Positions 41,805 through 49,933 of a stretch of 64,000 bases of DNA are shown piece by piece (positions within the stretch are counted from its first letter, which is position 1; each line of letters starts with the position of its first letter). Made by a program: the position numbers and the translations under genes. The notes under the pieces were generated by a model that saw only the letters and a program-made list of their open reading frames with translations, was not told the DNA's origin and searched no databases. The stretch comes from Candidatus Thorarchaeota archaeon (GTDB lineage: Archaea > Asgardarchaeota > Thorarchaeia > Thorarchaeales > Thorarchaeaceae): contig JAGSHN010000020.1 in assembly GCA_029855935.1 (NCBI GenBank), forward strand, positions 62,001 through 126,000, given 5' to 3'.

Positions 41805-42542
41805 ATGAGCGGCGAGATCAAGGTAGATAGAGAAGACGCCATCGCAGTAGTCACAATCTCCCGACCGGACAAGCTGAACGCAGTGACCTATGAGATGCTG
41901 AGGGAGTTCGAGGACAAGGTCTCACGACTGCTCAACGACCCGGAGATATTCGTTGTCATCATAACAGGGGAGGGCGAACGCGCCTTCTGTGCGGGGTTCG
42001 ACCTTGAGACAGTGAAGAATCTCCGCAAGGAGGAATACCTTGACTTCTTCAAGCTTCTCGGGAAGGTCGTCGCCGAGGTCCGCGACAACAGGAACTGTAT
42101 CACAATTGCAGCCGTCAACGGCTATGCAGTGGGCTTCGGGGCCATCATATCGGCGGCCTGCGACTTCAGATTCTTCTCGGACAATGCCGGGTTCAAACTC
42201 CCTGAGGTCGACCTGGGGATATTCCCTGGGTCGGGTGCGTCGTCCGGGCTTCTGAGACTAGTAGGGCCATCAAAGGCGAAAGAACTACTACTGACTGGGC
42301 GAATGGTACCCGCTGATGAGGCGCGACATATCGGCATTGCAGACAAGGTCTTCAGCCAAGACGAGCTGATGAAGGAGACACTTGAGTTTGCCCGTGAACT
42401 GGTCGGCAAGGACCGCAAGCTTGTGATCAGGACAAAGACCCTCATCGACGCGATGGTCGGTCACGAGCTGCTAGACGCAGCCGACATTGAGTCTGCATTC
42501 ACAGAGGAGTGGCTGAGAGAGAAGGTCGAGGAACGCGACTGA
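41805..42542 (+). CDS. enoyl-CoA hydratase/isomerase (crotonase family)
   Basis: 245 residues. ISRPDKLNAVTYEM is the entry motif, GERAFCAGFDLETV the first oxyanion-hole loop and AAVNGYAVGFGAII the second (normally NG.A.GGG). LPEVDLGIFPGSGAS holds one acidic position (Glu), while the second catalytic Glu of true hydratases is not obvious. It may therefore be a hydratase, isomerase or another crotonase. ATG 41805 is preceded by GAGGATAGG. It follows the HTH gene by about 110 bases on the same strand. Confidence 0.9.
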   Translation: MSGEIKVDREDAIAVVTISRPDKLNAVTYEMLREFEDKVSRLLNDPEIFVVIITGEGERAFCAGFDLETVKNLRKEEYLDFFKLLGKVVAEVRDNRNCITIAAVNGYAVGFGAIISAACDFRFFSDNAGFKLPEVDLGIFPGSGASSGLLRLVGPSKAKELLLTGRMVPADEARHIGIADKVFSQDELMKETLEFARELVGKDRKLVIRTKTLIDAMVGHELLDAADIESAFTEEWLREKVEERD

Positions 42543-42687
42543 GTGGAAACTCGTCCCAAATACCAAGATATACTGCGGCGCAACAGAGCAATTGGCGGCG
42601 TTGTGACACTGACCGTACGCCCACCAATGACCCAGGACTGTGGCGTGACCAGTCGTTTCCTGGGGAGCAAAGTCCGAGGTTGGACAC

Positions 42688-43740
42688 ATGCCAGCATTCG
42701 GAACAACCGATCCTGCCAGAGACCTCGTGCTGATGCTCGACACCGGAGTGGTGCTCTACACTCTTCTCTTTGCCGCAGTGTTTGTGGTTCAGTGGCTGAG
42801 AGCGCCACTGAGAAAGTGGACCGACCCGACACTCTCCTGGGCTATCTTCATGGCGGGAATGGCATTCAACAGCGTGTTCTTCATTCTGTCGGACTTCTTC
42901 CTCGCCTTTCCGCCATGGCTCGAGATCACCACGCGACTTGGATACCTGTCTATGATAGTCGCGCTCATCGCGTTCTTCTTTGTCATAGAGACAATCATTC
43001 CCTACACGCGCTACCACATTGCGTCCGGGCTGGGCGTATTCTTTGCTGTACTGACCATCGTCATTCCCTTCGACCTGATGGACGCTGTCGCACTCATCGC
43101 CAGCCTGGAGACAATGCTCATCCTGTCGCTGTTCCTCCTCTACGCAATCCGCAACACGAGCGGACGAGTTAGACGAAGTATGGAGACGATAGCGGTTGGT
43201 TTCCTCATTGGCTTTCTTGGCTACATCGGGCGCAGCGAGTTTGCATACAACAGCCTCGGGCCGAGTATCTATCTCCTCGCCGCTGTTTTTCTCGTTGCGG
43301 GGCTGCTGCTGTTGGGCGCCACCGTCCTGAGCTCACCCTCCCTTGACGAACTGAACTGGCGAGAACAGCTGCTTGAGTTGTACGTCATAGGTTCAGCAGG
43401 GCTCTTGCTCTACGACCACACATTTCAGCCCGCGACGGATATGGACAGACACCTTGCCGCGGCTGGCATCGCGGGTGTGCAGCTGCTCTTCAAGGAGATA
43501 CTCAATAGCAGGGAGGGGCTCAACTCGCTGGCCGTTGGCGACACTCACGTGATGTTCGGTCACGGAGAGGGCTTCACCGTTGTGCTCATAGCTCGGAAGC
43601 CGTACCGCATCCTTGCTGACAAGATCATCCAGTTCATCCAGATGCTCGAGCTGGTCTTCAGAAGAGAGTTGACCGAGGAGACAGTCCGGCCAATCGACCC
43701 GGAAAGAGCGGGAAGAATAGTGAGTGCGGTGTTTGCATAG
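42688..43740 (+). CDS. seven-helix membrane protein with C-terminal longin/roadblock-like domain
   Basis: 350 residues. Seven membrane helices fit residues about 14-35, 48-72, 82-103, 108-130, 132-152, 165-182 and 190-212. The last ~115 residues are soluble: LELYVIGSAGLLLYDHTF…, GVQLLFKEIL, an HVMFGHGEGFTVVLIARKP sheet and a final helix FIQMLELVFRREL. This beta-beta-alpha-beta-beta-alpha order is that of longin/roadblock domains, which bind small GTPases. The layout suggests a receptor or membrane anchor that recruits a GTPase system. GAGGTT lies upstream of the ATG. Confidence 0.75.
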   Translation: MPAFGTTDPARDLVLMLDTGVVLYTLLFAAVFVVQWLRAPLRKWTDPTLSWAIFMAGMAFNSVFFILSDFFLAFPPWLEITTRLGYLSMIVALIAFFFVIETIIPYTRYHIASGLGVFFAVLTIVIPFDLMDAVALIASLETMLILSLFLLYAIRNTSGRVRRSMETIAVGFLIGFLGYIGRSEFAYNSLGPSIYLLAAVFLVAGLLLLGATVLSSPSLDELNWREQLLELYVIGSAGLLLYDHTFQPATDMDRHLAAAGIAGVQLLFKEILNSREGLNSLAVGDTHVMFGHGEGFTVVLIARKPYRILADKIIQFIQMLELVFRRELTEETVRPIDPERAGRIVSAVFA

Positions 43741-43819
43741 TAGTCCTGATCAGCCACGCGATGACCGAGCCGCTAGACATTAATGTGACTTGACCCTCTC
43801 ATCTAGACTGTGATTGGAG

Positions 43820-44200
43820 ATGTCACGCAGCGTCGTTGCCACGAAAAAGGCGCCCGCAGCTATTGGCCCGTACTCACAGGCCATCACTGCGGGTGGGTTC
43901 GTCTTTTGCTCTGGTCAGATTCCCATAGACCCCCAGTCTGGCAATCTTGTGACGGGGCCGATAACTGAACAGACCCGACAGGTCCTAGAGAATCTGAGCG
44001 CAATCCTCGAGACGGCAGGGTCGTCGATGGAGAAGGTTGTCAAGGTCACGGTCTATCTTCGTGACATCAACGACTTTGCCGAGATGAACGCGGAGTACGC
44101 AAAGTGGTTCCCCTCCGACCCACCAGCGAGGGCCGCGGTGCAGGTCGCAAGGCTCCCCAAGGATGTCGGAATAGAGATTGAGGCCATAGCGATGCTGTAG
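43820..44200 (+). CDS. ridA: RidA family reactive-intermediate deaminase
   Basis: 126 residues. [14 protein letters not shown] is the family opening, [10 protein letters not shown] the strand with the conserved Gly-Gln, and [25 protein letters not shown] the core. [23 protein letters not shown] holds the active-site Arg and Glu. The enzyme hydrolyses enamine/imine intermediates made by PLP enzymes, preventing damage. ATG 43820 is chosen; TTG 43814 two codons upstream is possible. Confidence 0.94.
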   Translation: MSRSVVATKKAPAAIGPYSQAITAGGFVFCSGQIPIDPQSGNLVTGPITEQTRQVLENLSAILETAGSSMEKVVKVTVYLRDINDFAEMNAEYAKWFPSDPPARAAVQVARLPKDVGIEIEAIAML

Positions 44201-44294
44201 ACCGCGAATTGTGCCATCAGAGGAACCTTTTTCTTGGCTTCTGCGGCCGCAGCCGCAATGGGCCTCGTGGGGTCCGAGCTTGGAGAACACCACT

Positions 44295-44915
44295 ATGCAC
44301 GAACGCATCTCGCGCCGCGGAATTTCACATATTCTCGCAGAGGCGGCCACTCTCATGTCGCAGGCGAGATACCGCGAGGCAAGAGAGACTCTGCAGATAG
44401 GTGTTTCACTTGACCCGTCAAACAAACAGCTCTGGCGAGAGATTGTCACCTGTAGTATTGCAATGAGGAGACCAAAGGACGCCATCTCCGCCCTCGACCA
44501 GATCGTACGGATCGACCCGAATGCGGAGGACGCGTGGACTGACAAGGCCTACCTTCACATACTCCTCGACGAGAAAGATCGTGGCATCGAGGCCCTGGAG
44601 AGGAGTCTGAGGCTCCATCCCAGAGACCACAGGAAGTGGTATCTCCTCGCCACCATCCATATGTCCGTTGGGGACTGGCAGTCAGCCACCATTGCGCTTG
44701 AGCGCGCCCTGCAGCTCGACCCAAACTCTGCCGCTGCGTGGTACAACTACGCAGTCTGTTTCTTCTTCCAAGACGAATACGAAAATGCTCTCGCGGCAGC
44801 GGAGATGGCCTTCGCCCTCGACCCCGTCTTGGAACAGGTGGCGGACAGCTGGCTTCAGGTCATCAGGGCTGACGAAGTAGCCCACGAGTCTGATATCGTA
44901 GCGGTGGCCGGGTAG
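44295..44915 (+). CDS. tetratricopeptide-repeat protein
   Basis: 206 residues counted from ATG 44295, with GGAG nine bases upstream; a longer version from GTG 44211 would add a Trp/Pro-rich head. Five or so TPR units are visible: ARYREARETLQIGVSLDPSN, RPKDAISALDQIVRIDPNAED, EKDRGIEALERSLRLHPRDH, DWQSATIALERALQLDPNSAA and DEYENALAAAEMAFALDPV. TPRs scaffold protein complexes. There is no catalytic domain and no membrane segment. Its partner is not apparent from the neighbours. Confidence 0.88.
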   Translation: MHERISRRGISHILAEAATLMSQARYREARETLQIGVSLDPSNKQLWREIVTCSIAMRRPKDAISALDQIVRIDPNAEDAWTDKAYLHILLDEKDRGIEALERSLRLHPRDHRKWYLLATIHMSVGDWQSATIALERALQLDPNSAAAWYNYAVCFFFQDEYENALAAAEMAFALDPVLEQVADSWLQVIRADEVAHESDIVAVAG

Positions 44916-44999
44916 GAACTCGGACGTCAGATGGGAGGCAGTCTAGTCACCAACAATGTACGGAAATAACCCTCTCCGAGAGAATATCAGGCGGCTGCA

Positions 45000-46952
45000 C
45001 TACGAGTCTGTCCCCTCTGCGGTAGATGCCATCTCCGAGACCGATGAGTCTGCGGAGCCATTCAGACCACGCAGGGCCTCAAGCTCGTTGCGGAGATTCC
45101 GAATCTCCTCCTTCAGCTTGAACTGCTTCGCCGTCTCAAGGGCCTGATTCAGCGCTTGAACCAATGCCTCATATTCACGTTGTCGCTCTGTCGGGTCCTT
45201 CAGGGAGGCAATCTGATCTCGTTTACGTGGTACGAGCCGGAGAAGACCGCTGATTGCAGCAATGGCCTCATCCCTACTCTGAAGTTCGCGCTCCTCCTCC
45301 TCGTCAGCCGCACTTACGATACGTGTGATCTGGTCGCGGAGATGCTCGTACTCTTTCAGGGCGGACGTGAGAATCTCCCGGACCTCCTTGTCTTCCGCTG
45401 ATGTCTTCTCAAGCTCCCCCTTCAGCCTCTCCACCACTGACTCGAGGAACTGTCTTCGCGCGTCCAACTTCGTGCGCCTGCGCTCCATCCAGCGCCACTC
45501 GGACAGAATGTGCTTGACGAGGGCCTCTGCCTGATTTATCTTCTCCTTGTATTTCTCGGCCTTCTCCATCGCCGCCCTGAGGTCCTCCTCAAGCGTGTCC
45601 GCTATGAACGCGAGATGATAGCTCAGGATGTCCCCCGCACGTGCCTCCGCGAGGACACGGCTCTCCTTCACGGCCCTCTTGGCCTCATCCCACAGGGCCT
45701 CCAGCTCCGAGTCCTCAAGTTCTGTGCGGCCCCTCATCTCGAACTCGTCCGAGACCTGCTCAACCCGTTTCTGGAGTTCCTGAAGCTCCGTAATCTTAGA
45801 CCGAATGAGCGCTCTACCCAGCTTCCGGTTTAGCTCGCGGGTCAGCTTCTCACGTTCGTTCGGCACCTCAAGGAGAGCGTGAGTGTTGTCGATGAGCATC
45901 TGCAGCGCCAGCTCGTACTGTGCAACCGCCTCGGCAAACTGGCCCTTCTGCACGAGCTCATCGCCGCGCTTCTTCTGAACCAGCACACTCTCAAGAACGT
46001 CGTAGGGAGAGGTCTTGAGAGGGCCCTGTGCAAAGTCAACATTGATACTCGTTTCAAGGTCGTGGCCTGCTACGCCGTACAAGACCTGGCAGACGAGCAA
46101 GGATCCGCCTGTGCCCACGTAGATCTGATCGTGGTCAACATCAACAGACTCTATTCTCTCGCCACCTGTATCCAGACGCCCAATCATCTGGCCCGTCTGC
46201 ACCACCCAGATGGTGACCAGTTCCTGAGCGGATGCGGCGACCAGATAGTAGTCGTTGGCCCAGAGAGCAGCCACGGGTTGTGACACAACGTGAGGAAGCA
46301 CCCGGGCGAGTGTCCAGTCCTCTCTCTGCCAGAGTTCGATGTCGCCGTTCCCGAGGCCGGCAATCACAAATTCTTTGTTTCCAGCGAGTGCGGTACAGCG
46401 TTCCTTTGAGTTCAACTCCTTCATTCTTGAGGGGGCTGCACCATTCCTACGTTGCCAGACAACCACATTGCCCTTCTTCTTGTCAGACGTGCAGATGATA
46501 GTGTCGTCGACCCACAGCCCGGTGAGCTCGGACTTGTACAGCTGCCAGCTTGAAGTCTCGTGTGTCTCCTTGTTTATAGAGACAATGCGCCCCTCCCGAG
46601 AGCCGACCAAGAACGTGTCGTGATACATGGTCGACACAAGGGCTTGATAGCTGAGCTCAAACCAACCGACCATCCCCCAGCTCGCCCTGCTCCAGACATA
46701 GACCCGCTTCCCGCACGTCGCGTAGACATTATCCGCGTCAACATGCACAGCAAGCGGAGGCGAACTGGTCTCTCCGAGCGTGGCCACCAGTGACCAGTCC
46801 TTCTTCGACCATACTCTGACAACGTTGTCGCGACAGGCTGCGTAGACGTGGTCCGTATCGTGTGTGATACTGACGACATCAGCCTCAAGATCCACCATCC
46901 TCTCTATGGTGAGAGGCATGGTCCCGTCTGCACCTCCCGGAGAACTCGTCAT
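45000..46952 (-). CDS. beta-propeller (WD40-like) protein with TPR/MIT-like helices and long coiled coil
   Basis: 650 residues. Residues about 15-300 are seven propeller blades, each with a VYAACRDNVVRVWSKKDW- or FVIAGLGNGDIELWQREDW-type closing strand. Residues about 315-385 form a helical hairpin (VQKKRGDELVQKGQFAEAVAQYELALQML) like a TPR or MIT domain. The remaining ~260 residues are charged helix with heptad character, i.e. coiled coil, ending in a disordered Ser/Glu tail. It is transcribed divergently from the FtsZ-like operon across a 276-base region rich in inverted repeats, which suggests joint regulation. Function is inferred only as a scaffold. Confidence 0.85.
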   Translation of the reverse strand: MTSSPGGADGTMPLTIERMVDLEADVVSITHDTDHVYAACRDNVVRVWSKKDWSLVATLGETSSPPLAVHVDADNVYATCGKRVYVWSRASWGMVGWFELSYQALVSTMYHDTFLVGSREGRIVSINKETHETSSWQLYKSELTGLWVDDTIICTSDKKKGNVVVWQRRNGAAPSRMKELNSKERCTALAGNKEFVIAGLGNGDIELWQREDWTLARVLPHVVSQPVAALWANDYYLVAASAQELVTIWVVQTGQMIGRLDTGGERIESVDVDHDQIYVGTGGSLLVCQVLYGVAGHDLETSINVDFAQGPLKTSPYDVLESVLVQKKRGDELVQKGQFAEAVAQYELALQMLIDNTHALLEVPNEREKLTRELNRKLGRALIRSKITELQELQKRVEQVSDEFEMRGRTELEDSELEALWDEAKRAVKESRVLAEARAGDILSYHLAFIADTLEEDLRAAMEKAEKYKEKINQAEALVKHILSEWRWMERRRTKLDARRQFLESVVERLKGELEKTSAEDKEVREILTSALKEYEHLRDQITRIVSAADEEEERELQSRDEAIAAISGLLRLVPRKRDQIASLKDPTERQREYEALVQALNQALETAKQFKLKEEIRNLRNELEALRGLNGSADSSVSEMASTAEGTDS

Positions 46953-46982
46953 GTTACCGACCTGCGGGCAGTGATTGCTGTT

Positions 46983-47019
46983 TAGAAAACGGGTCCGGTC
47001 CCGTTTAAGGCGTTTTCTA
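46983..47019. promoter_or_regulatory. nested inverted repeats in the divergent promoter region
   Basis: TAGAAAACG (46983-46991) is perfectly inverted as CGTTTTCTA (47011-47019). Nested within it, AAACGGG (46987-46993) is inverted as CCCGTTT (47000-47006). A related G/C core, GGGTCCGGTCCC inside and GGGACCGGTCCG near 47053-47065, recurs. They sit between the propeller gene and the FtsZ-like operon and overlap the likely promoter of the former, as an operator would. Confidence 0.5.
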
Positions 47020-47175
47020 GTTGCCGAAAATACGGTGCATCATTCGAAAAACACGGGGACCGGTCCGGATATGGTGAGACAGGCTGATTCTGCCAGCCAG
47101 TGCCCCTTGTTCCTGACGGTCACGACCGGATGTGGGGACTATTTCCTCAGACTGCCCGTCAACATCCAGAATACA

Positions 47176-47183
47176 CTTAAGAT
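47176..47183 (+). promoter_or_regulatory. possible TATA element of the FtsZ-like operon
   Basis: CTTAAGAT would place transcription start near 47205, just upstream of the AGGAGG at 47216-47221. It is a weak match. Confidence 0.3.
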
Positions 47184-47228
47184 AGGCATCATTTCCAGAT
47201 TCAGCCGCACTAACAGGAGGAAGACTAT

Positions 47229-49919
47229 TTGGACTCTCGAAAGTGGCGAAGAGAGCTAGACCGTCTCTCTGAGATAAAAGGGATGCTCGTCACCATAGAT
47301 CCCGCACTTGACGAACAGACTGACAGGATAATGAACCAACTCTACGACGTCTTCGCACGCCTCACGCGGGCCGAGAACGAGCTCGCAAGTGCAGGGTTTA
47401 TGAAACGGAGGAAGCTTCAGTCGGTGGTCAAGAAGGCCAATAGCGACCTTGAGGAGGACTTTATGCGTGCCGTCAGAGAACTAGGGGAACTCTTCAGGAA
47501 AGAACACAGGGAGATCTCTACTCTTCTTCCCAAGCTGACAGCCCTTCGACCTATCGAGGCAAAGGCACTCTCCACAGTCGCGTTTCCGTCGATTGGTGCA
47601 GGAGACTTCTCCGACGCCGAGAGCCTGTACGACTTCGCGGGCAAGTTCACGAAGAGGTATTCGCTTCTCCATCAGGAGATCACAAGGATGGTGAAGAACC
47701 TCCTCGACGAGAACAAGGGTATGGTAGACACCTACGAGCGTCACGTCACTATTGACAGGGGAGAGGTCTCGACCTCGGTCGCCACTGAAGATGTCACATC
47801 GCTCTCGCTTAGGGAGCTTCTCATTCTTCACGAGAAGCTGCTGAAGGAGAGAGAGTATCTCGACAGTCGAAAGGACGAGGTCAGCAGGATGCTTGCCACC
47901 TCACTGTTGTCAGAGGTAGAGGCTCTTCAGGCATCGGTGAGCACAGCCTCAAGATTCGGCCTCGACCTGCCTGTAGACTTCACCCACAAGCTGAGGCTCC
48001 TCGCGCGAGAGGCCTCGTCAGCCACCGATCTGACCACGCTGCTCACGCTTGAGGCACAGCTGCGCACAGCAGAGTCCCAGATGGCGAATATGCTCAGAGA
48101 CAGAATCATCAATGTGAAGCACGAGGTCACGACAAGGATAGTGGACGGGGGGATACCGACCAGCGCGGACATAATTCCTCCCGCGCCAGTTCTCGAACTC
48201 GAGACGGACGACATCGCCACGCTTCTCTCTGCATACCAGAGGATGATGGAGTGGCAGGGCCAAGTGCGCATCGCCCTCAAGGACAAGGTTGAAGAACTCC
48301 TTGAGGAACTCAACCGGGCCAGCGATGTCCCGAAGGACACTGGCATAACCGACGTGGTCGGTCTAAGGAAGTTCATCGCCGATTCGCGCGCAAAGCTCGA
48401 CTCGGCCCAGATAGACGAACTGGTGCGAATCTACACCACTGCCAAGGGGATTCACGAGAAGGCTGTCAAGTTCGTCACGGACAAGATACGCGAATACATC
48501 GCCAGATTCAACGAGCTTGCCACATCTGCCGACAGGGTGCTTGACTATGCACAGTTGAGCAAGAAGGCGCCCAAGGTGGAGGAACTGCAGGGTAGCATAG
48601 TGTACCTTCTAGAGTCGTTGAACCGGCTCAGGGAGGCCGTGGACAGCGGTGTGGCTACATTCAGAGACGCGTGCCTGCAGGAGATTGACGCCATAATCCA
48701 AGACCTTCAGACTATCAAGCCTGCCTACGCAGAGATCTTTGTCCCCATAACACGGGACCTTGAAGAGGGCGCAGATAGAATCAAGACGCTCAATGACTTC
48801 GCCCAGATCAGGGGTGAGATGAGGGCCATAAAAGATGGCATCCTTGTCAAGGCCAAAGAGGCCCTTGAGAACCTCAGATACAGGCTCGGTGTGAAGATCA
48901 GGCTCGCCGCAGCCAAGCTGATGGGAGCCGGTTTCGAGATACCAAAGGAGGCACAGGAGGCCATTGCCGAGCTCAACAGCATCGGTGTGGCTGCTGATAA
49001 TGTCTTCAGCCTGCCGACTATCGCACGCAAGATGGTGGAGCTGTATGAACGCAAGATCAGCAAGACGGTCATCGACACGCTGATTGAGAAGATCGAGGAG
49101 CTCATCAACAGCTTTGAGAAGGCCAAGGACATCGGTGTGGAGGTCGACTCGGAGCTTGAGACACTCTACGCAATTCGCGACAACCCACCGAGAGACCTCG
49201 AAGAGGCGGCAGAGGCCTTCGACAAGATCATGCAGATGACCACATCCGAGAGGCTGCATGAGAAGATCAAGGAACGGGCGAATCAGGCGTATGTGCAGAT
49301 AGGAGGTGCCCTGTCAATCTTTGAGAGGCTCGGGATGTCTGAGTTTGTCGGGCGACTCAAGACGCTTCTTGAGGAGGTGCCCCAGCAGCTTGAGCATCAG
49401 AGCAAACACATCAACGAGGCTCTTGAGGTGTGCCTCACTCTCGCAAGTGTACAGAATGAGATGCTCACTGTGATCAAGGGTGTTGCCGAGAAAGAGAGCC
49501 AGCGCTTCGAACAGAGGCTGAGAAACGCAAGCAATTACTACTCGACCATAGAGAGAGTCATCGAGAAATATCCAAAGGACTTCTCACGCCTCGTCTTCCC
49601 GGTTGAGCGTATCCAGCAGCTCGAGCAGCAGATGAGGGAGACAACCGACCTTGAGGAGGCACTCCAGGTCTTCGAGATGCTCCAAGAGCTCAGAGAGGAG
49701 TGGTTGCACCAGGTCGAGAAGATGGACGACTGGCACAAGAGCCTGAGAATGTATATGACAGGATTTAGTCCGACAATGAGTGCAGACGCTCGCGAGAAGT
49801 TCATTGAGGAACAGGTCAAGAAGATACGAGAGACCTTCAGTAGAGAGGACATCAGTTCCTATCTGTCGTGGGCACTCAGAGAGATTGCAGAGACAATGAC
49901 CAGGGCAAGGGAACAATGA
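47229..49919 (+). CDS. large helical (coiled-coil/spectrin-like) protein of FtsZ-like operon
   Basis: 896 residues, almost wholly helical and charged, without signal or membrane segment. A loosely repeated unit of about 100 residues can be seen, where a long helix ends in a short G-h-(D/E)-h-P loop (FGLDLPVDF, GGIPTSADI, AGFEIPKEA, IGVEVDSEL) followed by two shorter helices. It looks like a rod or filament-associated protein. The TTG start has AGGAGG seven bases upstream, so translation should be strong. The FtsZ-like GTPase gene starts about 15 bases after its stop, making an operon. No homologue is recognised; a role in organising or bundling the GTPase polymer is inference. Confidence 0.85.
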   Translation: MDSRKWRRELDRLSEIKGMLVTIDPALDEQTDRIMNQLYDVFARLTRAENELASAGFMKRRKLQSVVKKANSDLEEDFMRAVRELGELFRKEHREISTLLPKLTALRPIEAKALSTVAFPSIGAGDFSDAESLYDFAGKFTKRYSLLHQEITRMVKNLLDENKGMVDTYERHVTIDRGEVSTSVATEDVTSLSLRELLILHEKLLKEREYLDSRKDEVSRMLATSLLSEVEALQASVSTASRFGLDLPVDFTHKLRLLAREASSATDLTTLLTLEAQLRTAESQMANMLRDRIINVKHEVTTRIVDGGIPTSADIIPPAPVLELETDDIATLLSAYQRMMEWQGQVRIALKDKVEELLEELNRASDVPKDTGITDVVGLRKFIADSRAKLDSAQIDELVRIYTTAKGIHEKAVKFVTDKIREYIARFNELATSADRVLDYAQLSKKAPKVEELQGSIVYLLESLNRLREAVDSGVATFRDACLQEIDAIIQDLQTIKPAYAEIFVPITRDLEEGADRIKTLNDFAQIRGEMRAIKDGILVKAKEALENLRYRLGVKIRLAAAKLMGAGFEIPKEAQEAIAELNSIGVAADNVFSLPTIARKMVELYERKISKTVIDTLIEKIEELINSFEKAKDIGVEVDSELETLYAIRDNPPRDLEEAAEAFDKIMQMTTSERLHEKIKERANQAYVQIGGALSIFERLGMSEFVGRLKTLLEEVPQQLEHQSKHINEALEVCLTLASVQNEMLTVIKGVAEKESQRFEQRLRNASNYYSTIERVIEKYPKDFSRLVFPVERIQQLEQQMRETTDLEEALQVFEMLQELREEWLHQVEKMDDWHKSLRMYMTGFSPTMSADAREKFIEEQVKKIRETFSREDISSYLSWALREIAETMTRAREQ

Positions 49920-49933
49920 GGTAGGTGACAGGA

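Noticed and set aside
42543-42687. A short open frame directly after the crotonase stop, reading into the 7TM gene in another frame.
   Set aside because: The translation is basic and low in hydrophobic residues, has no ribosome site and is overlapped by the well-supported 7TM gene.
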